NCBI GenBank assembly: GCA_021767245.1
Contig: JAASTO010000070.1
Location: forward strand, 1 to 11,632
Source of the DNA: Balneolaceae bacterium
Lineage (GTDB): Bacteria > Bacteroidota > Rhodothermia > Balneolales > Balneolaceae
Direction: 5' to 3'
Length of the DNA stretch: 11,632 nt
The notes beneath the pieces are model-generated. The model worked only from the letters and a program-made list of their open reading frames with translations, was not told the DNA's origin and ran no database searches. This document shows, piece by piece, positions 1 to 7,514 of this stretch; position 1 is the stretch's first letter, and each line of letters opens with the position of its first letter. The position numbers and the translations under genes were made by a program.

Positions 1-1667
1 CGTATTACTCCAGCCGTTGAACCGATCCAATAATAACCCTGAGAGTTCTTATGAATGAAATAGGATACATCGTCCGGAAGGCCATCTTCTACGGTAATAC
101 TCTGAAATTTCAATCCATCGAACCAGGCGATCCCGCCAAATGTTGCGGCCCAGATCGTACCATCCTCATCACGCATCAGATTCATAACGGCATTATTCGG
201 CAGTCCTTCCTGAATAGCAAAACTTTGAAATTCCCCTTCTAAATACCTTGTAACACCACCGTAGGTAGCTATCCAGACCGAGCCATCATCCCCTTCCACA
301 GAGTCCAGTACACGATTACTTATGATGCCCTCTTGAGCGGTAATCTGTTCATACTCCCCGTCTTTATATCGAACAATTCCATCATCGTAGGTACTGATCC
401 AATAACTCCCATCCGAGGCTTCCATGACGTTTCGTACTTTTCGAAAGGGAAATTCTTCATCTTCTATAATTACAAGTTCCTGATTTACAACCTTAGCCAG
501 TCCTTCTCTCATTCCGATCCATATATCCTTTTTTGAATCTTTAAATAAGGTGTAGATCTGATTGTCAGGTAGTAAAGAATTGTACTGATATGGTTTTAAA
601 GTACCATCATCATAGATATTTATACCTCCGCCATAGGTAGCGATCCAGACCCTTCCTTCCTCATCTTCTGTAAAAGATGTGACTAGGTTATTGGTTAGGC
701 CATTCTCTGTATCATAGTTGGCAAAATAATCTCCCATGAAATAATTAACACCGCCCCCAAAGGTTCCAAACCAGATATTTTCCTCAAAGTCAATGAGACT
801 TGAATATATGATCTCGTTCGAAAGTCCGGATTCTACATCAAAGTTTTTAAAACTATCTCCATCAAAGAAACTAATGCCCCCCTCCGTTCCAATCCACAGG
901 CTTCCTTCATCAGTCACCGAAACAGTCCGTATCAAATTATTTATCAAACCATCCTGATCATCATATACTTCAAAATTCTGATCCTCAAATTTGACCAATC
1001 CATTGCGGGTTCCTATCCATACAATTCCGTTTTGATCGACTTCTACGTCCCTGATCCTATTTGCAGGTAATCCATTTTCCATTCTGTATGTTCTGAAATT
1101 ACCATTTTCGAGTACTGTTAGGCCATCTCTTGTTGCAAAGTATAATGTCCCATCCTCGTCCTCATCAATGGCTCTTATCCGGTTATCACCCATTCCATTT
1201 GAAGTGGTATATTGAGCGATCTGAATGCCATCGGAATAGTGCCATACCCCATTTCCGTCAGTACCGAACCAGAGGTCCCCCAGCATATCTTCATAGATGC
1301 TTATAACCGTGCTGTTATTTAAAGCTTCATAATCTGGGTCGTAGTAGATGCTGTCCGTTTTTATGTAATTAACCCCCGATTCAGATCCAATCCAGATGCG
1401 GCCTTTGGAATCTTTCAAAAGAGATCGAAGCCGATTACTGTTCAATCCCTGTTCTACAAAATAGTTTTGAAAATTTATTCCGTCGTATCGGTTCAACCCA
1501 AATCCTGTAGCCAGCCAGATGTATCCGTCGTCATCCTGAGAAATATCGTACACCACTGATTCACTTAAACCCTGTTCAATAGAAAAGGATCTGAATGGAT
1601 AACGCTGAGCCATTAGCATTTCTGAAAGGCCAAGCACTAACAAAAAAGGCAAAATGATCTGTTTCAT
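1..1667 (-). CDS. Exported two-component-regulator propeller (Reg_prop) protein, C-terminus beyond the window
   Basis: The minus-strand frame is open from an ATG at 1667 to the window edge (555 codons), so only the N-terminal part is seen. Residues 1-20 form a signal peptide (short basic start, hydrophobic LPFLLVLGL core, likely cut after LMA). The rest is a tandem array of about 41-residue units of the form D-x-x-G-x-h-W-h-[GA]-T-x-x-G-h-x-x-[YF]-x-x-G. The key aromatic lies at W51, W92, W133, Y176, W217, W258, W299, W341, W383, W423, W465, W506 and W547: 13 units, spaced 40-43 residues. These match Reg_prop blades; 14 units normally form two seven-bladed propellers, so at least one more should follow. 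In this family the propellers are a periplasmic sensor, usually followed by a Y_Y_Y domain, a membrane helix and a histidine kinase or other output. That part is not visible, so the output is unknown. No Shine-Dalgarno is visible. The rpoD terminator lies 53 bp upstream, so its promoter must be very close; TTCGTTTG (1684-1691, one mismatch to TAnnTTTG) is a weak candidate. Confidence 0.9.
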   Translation of the reverse strand, partial: MKQIILPFLLVLGLSEMLMAQRYPFRSFSIEQGLSESVVYDISQDDDGYIWLATGFGLNRYDGINFQNYFVEQGLNSNRLRSLLKDSKGRIWIGSESGVNYIKTDSIYYDPDYEALNNSTVISIYEDMLGDLWFGTDGNGVWHYSDGIQIAQYTTSNGMGDNRIRAIDEDEDGTLYFATRDGLTVLENGNFRTYRMENGLPANRIRDVEVDQNGIVWIGTRNGLVKFEDQNFEVYDDQDGLINNLIRTVSVTDEGSLWIGTEGGISFFDGDSFKNFDVESGLSNEIIYSSLIDFEENIWFGTFGGGVNYFMGDYFANYDTENGLTNNLVTSFTEDEEGRVWIATYGGGINIYDDGTLKPYQYNSLLPDNQIYTLFKDSKKDIWIGMREGLAKVVNQELVIIEDEEFPFRKVRNVMEASDGSYWISTYDDGIVRYKDGEYEQITAQEGIISNRVLDSVEGDDGSVWIATYGGVTRYLEGEFQSFAIQEGLPNNAVMNLMRDEDGTIWAATFGGIAWFDGLKFQSITVEDGLPDDVSYFIHKNSQGYYWIGSTAGVI

Positions 1668-1719
1668 GACTGTAAATGTAACGCAAACGAATGGGTATTA
1701 GTAGCTGATAAAGTGCATA

Positions 1720-1758
1720 AAATAAAAAGCCCCACATATGAAGTCATATGCAGGGCTT
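1720..1758 (-). terminator. Intrinsic terminator of rpoD
   Basis: On the minus strand, AAGCCCTGCATATG (1758-1745) and CATATGTGGGGCTT (1740-1727) form a 14-bp RNA stem with an ACTT loop. Two central T/G positions pair as G-U wobbles. A T-rich run (TTTTATTTTA, from 1728 down) follows. It starts 24 bp after the rpoD stop codon and separates rpoD from the propeller gene. The inner CATATG arms are each palindromic. Confidence 0.88.
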
Positions 1759-1782
1759 ATCTCACGATAAAAATTAAAACGG

Positions 1783-2637
1783 TTAGCCTAAATAAGCTCT
1801 CAACGCAGCACTTCGGTTATGGTGTCTCAGCTTTCTAAGTGCTTTTTCTTTGATCTGACGTACTCGCTCACGGGTAAGGTCAAAACGCTCACCGATCTCT
1901 TCCAAAGTAAGCGAATGTTCACGTCCAATTCCAAAATACAAGCGGATGACTTCTGCCTCTCTGGTGGTGAGCTTGGAAAGCGCTCGTTCGATCTCGACTT
2001 TAAGGGATTCCCCCATCAGGTCAAAATCAGGATTTGGGATCTCTTCGTTCTCGAGAACGTCAAGCAGGCGGTTATCCTCACCCTGTGCAAAAGGAGCATC
2101 CATTGAGAGGTGGCGACCGGAGATCTTCAGGGTATCTGCTACTTCACCAACGCTCATCTCAAGGCTTTCTGCAAGCTCGTGAGCAGAAGGTACACGTTCA
2201 TATTCCTGCTCTAACTTTGAAAGTTCTTTACCGATCTTGTTCAGTGCACCTACCCTGTTAAGCGGTAGACGTACTATACGGGATTGTTCCGCTAATGCCT
2301 GAAGAATTGACTGTCGGATCCACCAAACAGCATAAGAAATGAATTTAAATCCACGGGTTTCATCAAAACGCTTGGCGGCTTTGATCAAACCAAGATTACC
2401 CTCATTGATCAGGTCTCCTAAAGAAAGGCCCTGATTCTGATATTGTTTTGCTACAGATACAACGAAACGCAGATTAGCTTTCGTAAGATCTTCAAGTGCT
2501 CTTTGACTCCCTTTCTGAATTTCTTTGGCCAGACGAACTTCGTCATCCGGTGTAATTAATTTCTCTTTTCCAATTTCGTGCAGATAGCGATCTAATGACT
2601 CTGACTCACGAGTAGAGATTCCAGAACTTTTTGCCAC
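1783..2637 (-). CDS. rpoD: Primary RNA polymerase sigma factor RpoD/SigA, short Bacteroidota type
   Basis: This is a group 1 sigma-70 factor of 284 residues, which directs RNA polymerase to housekeeping promoters. Region 1.2 is at about residues 10-43 (ESLDRYLHEIG). Region 2 (about 50-120) carries the near-invariant NLRFVVSVAKQYQNQG, DLINEGNLGLIKAAKRFD and SYAVWWIRQSILQAL. Region 3 covers about 125-205 and includes KISGRHLSMDAPF. Region 4 (about 215-275) ends in the helix-turn-helix LTLEEIGERFDLTRERVRQI. Region 1.1 is absent, as is usual for sigma A of Bacteroidota and relatives, so the length is normal for that group. The start is GTG at 2637: an in-frame TAA lies a few codons upstream, no ATG lies between, and the next in-frame Met is residue 161. 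The gene has its own Bacteroidetes-type promoter (2762-2793), a roughly 120-nt leader able to fold, and a strong terminator, so it is likely monocistronic, perhaps with read-through from deoB. Confidence 0.97.
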   Translation of the reverse strand: MAKSSGISTRESESLDRYLHEIGKEKLITPDDEVRLAKEIQKGSQRALEDLTKANLRFVVSVAKQYQNQGLSLGDLINEGNLGLIKAAKRFDETRGFKFISYAVWWIRQSILQALAEQSRIVRLPLNRVGALNKIGKELSKLEQEYERVPSAHELAESLEMSVGEVADTLKISGRHLSMDAPFAQGEDNRLLDVLENEEIPNPDFDLMGESLKVEIERALSKLTTREAEVIRLYFGIGREHSLTLEEIGERFDLTRERVRQIKEKALRKLRHHNRSAALRAYLG

Positions 2638-2670
2638 TGTGTATGTATGGTTTAATGAATGTTAGAGTAA

Positions 2671-2738
2671 GCAGGTGCGCAGACAATTATGTGTAACCTT
2701 AGATAATCACGCATGCTAAGTATAAATATTGCGCCTGC
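2671..2738 (-). promoter_or_regulatory. Foldable 5' leader of rpoD (nested hairpins)
   Basis: In the predicted rpoD leader the minus-strand RNA has GCAGGCGCA (2738-2730) facing TGCGCACCTGC (2681-2671). This gives 9 bp with a 2-nt CA bulge. Inside this outer stem, CTTAG (2720-2716) can pair with CTAAG (2702-2698) around a 13-nt loop. The outer 3' arm ends about 33 nt before the GTG start. I do not recognise it as a known riboswitch or leader class. The pairing is seen in the sequence; a regulatory role is inference. Confidence 0.35.
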
Positions 2739-2761
2739 GGCTTAATAAAATTTACAATTAG

Positions 2762-2793
2762 CAAATATAAGCAATTATTGCCTCAATTTTAAA
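2762..2793 (-). promoter_or_regulatory. Bacteroidetes-type promoter of rpoD
   Basis: On the minus strand TATATTTG (2769-2762) is a perfect match to the Bacteroidetes -7 box TAnnTTTG. It lies 20 bp after TTTA (2793-2790), one base off the -33 TTTG box and at the spacing expected for that promoter class. Transcription would start near 2757 and leave a leader of about 120 nt before the GTG at 2637. The site lies 44-75 bp downstream of the deoB stop codon. Confidence 0.6.
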
Positions 2794-2836
2794 TACGCAT
2801 TCTCAGGTTTTTGCGGTTCACTCAATTTGAGTTCAT

Positions 2837-4003
2837 TTATTTAATAAATGATTTTCCGGGTAAATCATTCGATAGTTCAAAAAAGGAAGCAACACTTTTA
2901 GCAATATCTGAAAACGTATCTCCGACTCCAAGATTTTCCTTAACCGCAGCCCTTTTCGGAAATACCAGCAATGGTACAAATTCCCTGGAATGATCCGTAC
3001 TGTCTGAACACGGGTCGTTGCCATGATCTCCGGTTAAGATGAGCAGATCTTCTTCCCTGATCTTTGATACAATAGCAGGCAGTGCTTTATCAAATTCTTG
3101 CAGGCTGCCGGCAAATCCCTCAGGATCCAGCCGATGGCCAAATAACTGATCGGTATCGATCAAATTCACGAACACGAAACTATTCTCGAGTTTGGATGAC
3201 ATCAGGCTCAGAAGTTCTGCAATACCCTGCGCATTACTTTTGGTGGGGTAAGATCCTGAAAATCCTTCACCGGCAAACAGGTCAGCTACTTTTCCTACGG
3301 AGATCGTACTGAAACCGGATTCATGAAGTTGTTTTACCACATTATTATCGGGTGGAATGGATGAGTAATCGTGTCTCTTGTCTGAAATTCGTTCAAAATG
3401 ATCGGGATTACCTGTAAAAGGTCGGGCAATGACCCTTCCAACCTCATGCTCTCCAACGCAGACCTTTTCTCTTGCGATCTCACACCATTCATATAGTTTT
3501 TCAACGGAAACCACTTCATCATGGCAAGCTACCTGAAACACGCTGTCAGCAGAGGTATATACAATCGGAAAACCGGTCTCCATATGCTTTTTCCCGTAAT
3601 CTCTGATCACATCAGTTCCCGAATAGGGTTTATTACATAATACCTCTTCCACTCCAATTTCCTGACAAAAGGCTTGGATGACTTCATGCGGAAAACCATC
3701 AGGGTATGTTGGGAAAGGTCGGTCGAGCTGTATGCCCGAGATCTCCCAATGGCCGGTGGTAGAATCTTTACCGGCAGAAACCTCTCTCAATTTTCCATAG
3801 GCAGCCAATGGTTCTTTATTTTCAGGAATAGAAGCCAGTGGAATAATATTGCCGATCCCAAATTTTTGAAGGTTAGGTAGTTTGACCTTTGTTGCTTCAG
3901 AAACATGCCCCAGGGTATTCATTCCGTAATCTCCATATTCCGCGGCATCTTCCTGTGCCCCTACTCCAAGTCCGTCGATAACGATCAGATATACGTTCCC
4001 CAT
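2837..4003 (-). CDS. deoB: Phosphopentomutase
   Basis: DeoB interconverts (deoxy)ribose 1-phosphate and 5-phosphate, linking nucleoside salvage to the pentose phosphate pathway in the cytosol. It belongs to the alkaline phosphatase/phosphoglycerate mutase metalloenzyme superfamily. The 388-residue length is normal. The active site is complete: D10 in VIDGLGVG; the phosphorylated threonine in GKDSTTGHWE (T83); D285 and H290 in DTDQLFGHR; D326 and H327 in TGDHGNDP; and H338 in STDHSRE. These correspond to the Mn-binding and nucleophile residues described for Bacillus cereus DeoB. The ATG (4003-4001) shares its A with the TAA of the upstream GAF-domain gene (TAATG). An AGAGG lies 4 nt before the start, inside the end of that upstream gene, so translation is probably coupled. 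No convincing terminator follows; transcription may run into rpoD. Confidence 0.97.
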   Translation of the reverse strand: MGNVYLIVIDGLGVGAQEDAAEYGDYGMNTLGHVSEATKVKLPNLQKFGIGNIIPLASIPENKEPLAAYGKLREVSAGKDSTTGHWEISGIQLDRPFPTYPDGFPHEVIQAFCQEIGVEEVLCNKPYSGTDVIRDYGKKHMETGFPIVYTSADSVFQVACHDEVVSVEKLYEWCEIAREKVCVGEHEVGRVIARPFTGNPDHFERISDKRHDYSSIPPDNNVVKQLHESGFSTISVGKVADLFAGEGFSGSYPTKSNAQGIAELLSLMSSKLENSFVFVNLIDTDQLFGHRLDPEGFAGSLQEFDKALPAIVSKIREEDLLILTGDHGNDPCSDSTDHSREFVPLLVFPKRAAVKENLGVGDTFSDIAKSVASFFELSNDLPGKSFIK

Positions 4004-5466
4004 TATGCCTCTGCTACCTTACTTTCGTTGTCGTTCATCACGTTATTCAAAGCTTTTTTTGCACGATCCACTGCCTGATAGTTGTTTACCGTATCATCCG
4101 TTAGCTTTGTGTAACCCGCTTTAAATTCAGCCCTTATAGAGCCACCGATCGACAGTTTTAAGCCATATTCCATTTTTGATTTTACTTTCTCAACCCAGTT
4201 TGAGACAGCTTCTTCATCATCACTCTGAATCACAAACAGGTACACATAATCAGAATTGTAGCCCATAAAACCGGGTATCCCAAATTTTGACGGGTTGAGG
4301 GCACTTACAAAATCAGACTGAATTCTCTGAAGGTCCTCAAGACGATATTTTGTACGTAATGCCGAAACATCATCCGGGGCTATAAAACCGATCCAGGTAT
4401 TATCTGTACCTCCCCGTTTGAGACGTTCCAGTTCGTGAGTCAGGCTGAGCTCCCAAAGTTCAGGCATGTAAGCCCCAAAATTCTGAGTAAACAATTCATC
4501 CGCTGCGTCAGATTTTTTAACGGAGGATTGAATACTAAGTGAGGCGATCCGAACCAAATTATTAAGCTTATGTTTGGTTGATTCCTTAAAGGTCAAGGGA
4601 TCATTATCGTAACACACGATCACCCCCTGCCTGCGGTCGTTGATCATGATCGGGATGGCTAGGGAGGCTCCATCGGTTCGCTTTTCAGAGGATGAGATCC
4701 TTCGGGGATTATTATTGAAATGCATGGTGAACACAGACTCCCCTTTTTCAAGTGCATCGTAGGCAACACTTTTTTCCTGCAGTTGCAGGCCAAGTTCGGG
4801 GGCATTTTTAGCATTCACAGCCCTTAGTACCAGATTCCATGATTCCATACCGGGCGCCAGCATCACAGCTCCCCCATTAGGCAAAAGAGCCTGAGCTTCG
4901 TTCAGCATGTTTTGTATGATCTCTACCCTGTGTTGACGGTAGTCGATCTTTCTCAGCGATTTTTCATATTTCTCCCACTCCTCCTGTCCCTCATGCAGAT
5001 CTACCACTTCGAGATAGGTATCCAAAACATTTACGAGAGCATTGTTATAGGATACGATCCGGTCATGAATCCTCTCCTGATCGATCTCTTTTTCACTTTC
5101 CAGAACCGTCAGGGCCACGGTTTCTCCCTTGTTGATAAAGGGTATGATAAGTATGCTTTTCGCCTGCACAAAATCAAAATAGTGCATCAACTTGGCTTTT
5201 GAAATATCTTCGCCTACAATCAGCTGTACGAGGTCTTCAGCATCCTGAAACTCATTTAAAAAATGATTCTCAAAATTCACCCGATCCTTAAACATTACAT
5301 TTGGCAGTTGCGTACTGTTTGTCTCCCACACAAACTGTTCCCGCGATCGGTTCACCCAACACATATGCGCCAATTCCACCCCGGTGGATGTTCTCAGTAA
5401 GTGAACCAGGTCTTGTATGATCTGCTTAAACTCTCTGAGTGCTTTATCCTGTCGATTTAATGACAT
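4003..5466 (-). CDS. GAF-GAF protein with a degenerate GGDEF-like C-terminal domain
   Basis: This 487-residue protein is soluble, with no signal peptide or membrane helix. I recognise the fold pattern rather than a named family. Residues about 1-155 look like a GAF domain (ending SILIIPFINKGETVALTVLES), followed by a charged helical linker (155-180). Residues about 180-315 form a second GAF-like domain, with GGAVMLAPGMESWNLVLRAV and the typical strand pair ASLAIPIMINDRRQGVIVCYD. Residues about 335-475 resemble a GGDEF domain, but the signature position reads YNSDY (403-407, in GFMGYNSDYVYLFVI) instead of GGDEF. A terminal helix of the form YQAVDRAKKAL replaces the usual YxAKxxGR. Cyclase activity is therefore unlikely; it may bind a ligand or a partner. 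It is the first gene of a pair with deoB (TAATG overlap). The gap to pepF is 89 bp and AT-rich near the start. The start is ATG without a Shine-Dalgarno. Function unknown; sensory or regulatory by architecture. Confidence 0.75.
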   Translation of the reverse strand: MSLNRQDKALREFKQIIQDLVHLLRTSTGVELAHMCWVNRSREQFVWETNSTQLPNVMFKDRVNFENHFLNEFQDAEDLVQLIVGEDISKAKLMHYFDFVQAKSILIIPFINKGETVALTVLESEKEIDQERIHDRIVSYNNALVNVLDTYLEVVDLHEGQEEWEKYEKSLRKIDYRQHRVEIIQNMLNEAQALLPNGGAVMLAPGMESWNLVLRAVNAKNAPELGLQLQEKSVAYDALEKGESVFTMHFNNNPRRISSSEKRTDGASLAIPIMINDRRQGVIVCYDNDPLTFKESTKHKLNNLVRIASLSIQSSVKKSDAADELFTQNFGAYMPELWELSLTHELERLKRGGTDNTWIGFIAPDDVSALRTKYRLEDLQRIQSDFVSALNPSKFGIPGFMGYNSDYVYLFVIQSDDEEAVSNWVEKVKSKMEYGLKLSIGGSIRAEFKAGYTKLTDDTVNNYQAVDRAKKALNNVMNDNESKVAEA

Positions 5467-5555
5467 TTTTTAATTTATTTCTAAATGTGTAATTTTATTT
5501 AAGTGTACCAAATTCTTTGCACACTTTCCTGTTTGGTGCTGAGTGATGAAAGCGT

Positions 5556-7352
5556 CTATATCTGCTCGGTCATTTCTTCAGCTTTTTCCACCATTTTTCC
5601 GAATGAATTCAATCCTTTTTGCCAGAAATCGGGTTGAGTAATATCAAGTCCCATTTTGGCTACCAGATCTTCCGGCCATTCGGAGCCACCTGCACTTAGT
5701 AACTCCAGGTATTTATCCGAAAATCCATCTGGACGCAGGGTGTATTCTTCGTAAAGAGCCAGCACCAGCAACTCACCAAATGCGTAGGCATATACATAAC
5801 CCGGTGTGTGCAGAAAATGAGGGATATAGCTCCACCAAATGCCATATTCTTCGGTCAAAGTTACGGAATCGCCGTACAAGGCTTTCTGCTGTTCCATCCA
5901 TAACTCTGAGAATCTTTCGGTGGTGAGTTCCCCTTCTTCACGTCGGGCAGTATGAATAGCGTCTTCAAACCGATTCATTGAGATCTGACGAAACACTGTG
6001 GCAATGGTATCATCGATCTTACCTACCAGCAGAGCCAGCTTTTCTTTCGGATCATCCAGTTCTTTCATGAGTTTCTGGAACACCAGCATTTCCCCAAAAA
6101 CGGACGCTGTTTCTGCCGTTGTAAGCGGGGTTGATGATTGCAGAACTCCTTGCTGTCTTGATAGATATTGGTGTACTCCATGCCCCAGTTCGTGAGCCAG
6201 TGTTTGTACGTCCCGGATCTTGCCGTCAAAGTTCATAAAAACGTAGGGGTGAACCGACGGAACCGTGCCCGCAGAATAGGCCCCACCCCGTTTACCCGGT
6301 TTTATCGGTGCATCGATCCAGTTCTTCTCAAAAAATTCGTTGGTGATCTCTCCCATTTTGGGGTGAAATTTTGAGTAGGAATCCAATACCATATCACGGG
6401 CAGAATCCCACTTGATGGTCGCCTCATTCTGTAGCATGGGAGCGTAGCGGTCATAATCCTTCATCTCATCCAGGCCAAGCAGCTTTTTCTTCAGCTTGTA
6501 GTATCGCTGAACAAGCTCGTATTGGCCGGTCACAGAATTGACTAACGCATCAACCGTTTCCCGGTTGGTCTGATTGGCGAGATTTCTGGAATCAATCCAG
6601 CTGTCATATTTCCGCAGCTTATCGTTGGTGGATTTATCAGCCAGAATGGTATTAAAAATGAACGTTAATTGACGCCCAAGCTCTTTAAATTTTTTGGTCA
6701 ACGAAGCATGAGCTCTAACCCTAAGATCTCTGTCGCTCTCGTGGAGCTTACTGAGTACTTCCTGTTCACTCAGTACTTCTCCATCCAGCTCAAATTTAGC
6801 GGCACCGAGTGTTTCATCAAAAAACCGAACCCAGGCACTTCGTCCGGTAACGGACTTGGCCGACATGATCTTTTCCTGCCCTTCTTCAAGCACATGATCC
6901 TTATACCGCCGTGAGCTTTCAAGGTAATGTTTGTACTTTTTCAGCTCATCACTCTCGATCAGTTTTTGAGCTTCTTCTTCCGGGATCTTTAACCATTCAA
7001 CATCCAGAAATACCAGTTTTTGGGAGATCTCTGAGGATAACTCATTCGTTTCAGCCACCAACTTTCCATAATCGGTGTTACCGGTATCGGTTGACCACTG
7101 CAGGTAAGCGAACGAACCAATTTTACCGGAGGTATCCAGAATAGCCTCGTACTCATCCAGCATATTTTTGAATTCCCCGGCTGAAAGTTCCGCGATCTTA
7201 CCACGGTATTTTTTTGAGAATTCTTCAGCTTCTTTCAGAATAGATTCTTTATCCTCGGTCAGCCTTGGGTCGTCATTAGAAGTATAAAGATCAGACAGAT
7301 CCCAGTTTATATTTTCGGCACCGGTCTTTTTGTTCTCAGTAGTATCGCTCAT
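5556..7352 (-). CDS. pepF: Oligoendopeptidase F, M3B zinc metallopeptidase
   Basis: This cytosolic peptidase cleaves oligopeptides of several to about 20 residues during peptide turnover. Counting from the ATG at 7352 it has 598 residues, normal for the family. The helical N-terminal half (INWDLSDLY start, then the oligopeptidase F N-terminal domain, to about 200) precedes the M3 catalytic domain. The zinc site HELGH is at 387-391, with the third ligand E414 in TTAETASVFGEM. The transition-state residues are in PHFLHTPGYVYAYAFGELL (H515, Y519, Y521, Y523). There is no signal peptide. The reading frame extends six codons further to a TTG at 7370. I prefer the ATG because the TTG has no ribosome site and MSDTTENKK is a natural start. 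An AAGGA touches the ATG with no spacer, too close to act as a normal Shine-Dalgarno. It lies between the AEH-like gene (with a terminator between) and the GAF/deoB pair. Confidence 0.95.
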   Translation of the reverse strand: MSDTTENKKTGAENINWDLSDLYTSNDDPRLTEDKESILKEAEEFSKKYRGKIAELSAGEFKNMLDEYEAILDTSGKIGSFAYLQWSTDTGNTDYGKLVAETNELSSEISQKLVFLDVEWLKIPEEEAQKLIESDELKKYKHYLESSRRYKDHVLEEGQEKIMSAKSVTGRSAWVRFFDETLGAAKFELDGEVLSEQEVLSKLHESDRDLRVRAHASLTKKFKELGRQLTFIFNTILADKSTNDKLRKYDSWIDSRNLANQTNRETVDALVNSVTGQYELVQRYYKLKKKLLGLDEMKDYDRYAPMLQNEATIKWDSARDMVLDSYSKFHPKMGEITNEFFEKNWIDAPIKPGKRGGAYSAGTVPSVHPYVFMNFDGKIRDVQTLAHELGHGVHQYLSRQQGVLQSSTPLTTAETASVFGEMLVFQKLMKELDDPKEKLALLVGKIDDTIATVFRQISMNRFEDAIHTARREEGELTTERFSELWMEQQKALYGDSVTLTEEYGIWWSYIPHFLHTPGYVYAYAFGELLVLALYEEYTLRPDGFSDKYLELLSAGGSEWPEDLVAKMGLDITQPDFWQKGLNSFGKMVEKAEEMTEQI

Positions 7353-7453
7353 TCCTTGATTATTTAGCAATAAATGCGTTTTTCACGGTTTTATTTAAAC
7401 AATGAATATAGGGCTAGAAAAAAGCGAATTAAAGCTTAAAGAAGAGTTCACCA

Positions 7454-7492
7454 AATAAAAAAAGCCCGCTGAACTTTTTAGATAGCGGGCTT
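7454..7492 (-). terminator. Intrinsic terminator of the CocE/S15 hydrolase gene
   Basis: On the minus strand AAGCCCGCT (7492-7484) pairs perfectly with AGCGGGCTT (7470-7462) over 9 bp around a 13-nt loop. A run of seven T (from 7461 down) and ATTTGG follow. It begins 22 bp after the hydrolase stop and ends about 100 bp before the pepF start, so pepF probably has its own promoter in 7353-7453, where I see no clear consensus. Confidence 0.88.
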
Positions 7493-7514
7493 AACAAATA
7501 AGAGAGCCTCACCC

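Noticed and set aside
51..536. Plus-strand open frames of 63 and 67 codons
   Set aside because: They run antisense to the continuous propeller reading frame and resemble no known protein.
1..1667. Regular period of about 123-129 bp that could suggest a tandem DNA repeat or CRISPR-like array
   Set aside because: The period is at the protein level (Reg_prop blades); nucleotide identity between units is low, and there is no repeat/spacer pattern.
2820..2832. Small inverted repeat (ACTCAATTTGAGT) just after deoB as a possible terminator
   Set aside because: A five-base stem with a three-base loop and no following T-tract is too weak; it could be a chance palindrome.
5467..5555. Possible Bacteroidetes promoter (TTTG followed by CACATTTA) before the GAF-domain gene
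   Set aside because: The -7 box has several mismatches to TAnnTTTG; a promoter probably exists in this gap, but I cannot place it.
7353..7370. TTG at 7370 as the pepF start, giving six more residues
   Set aside because: No ribosome site and an unremarkable N-terminal extension; the ATG at 7352 gives the normal family length.
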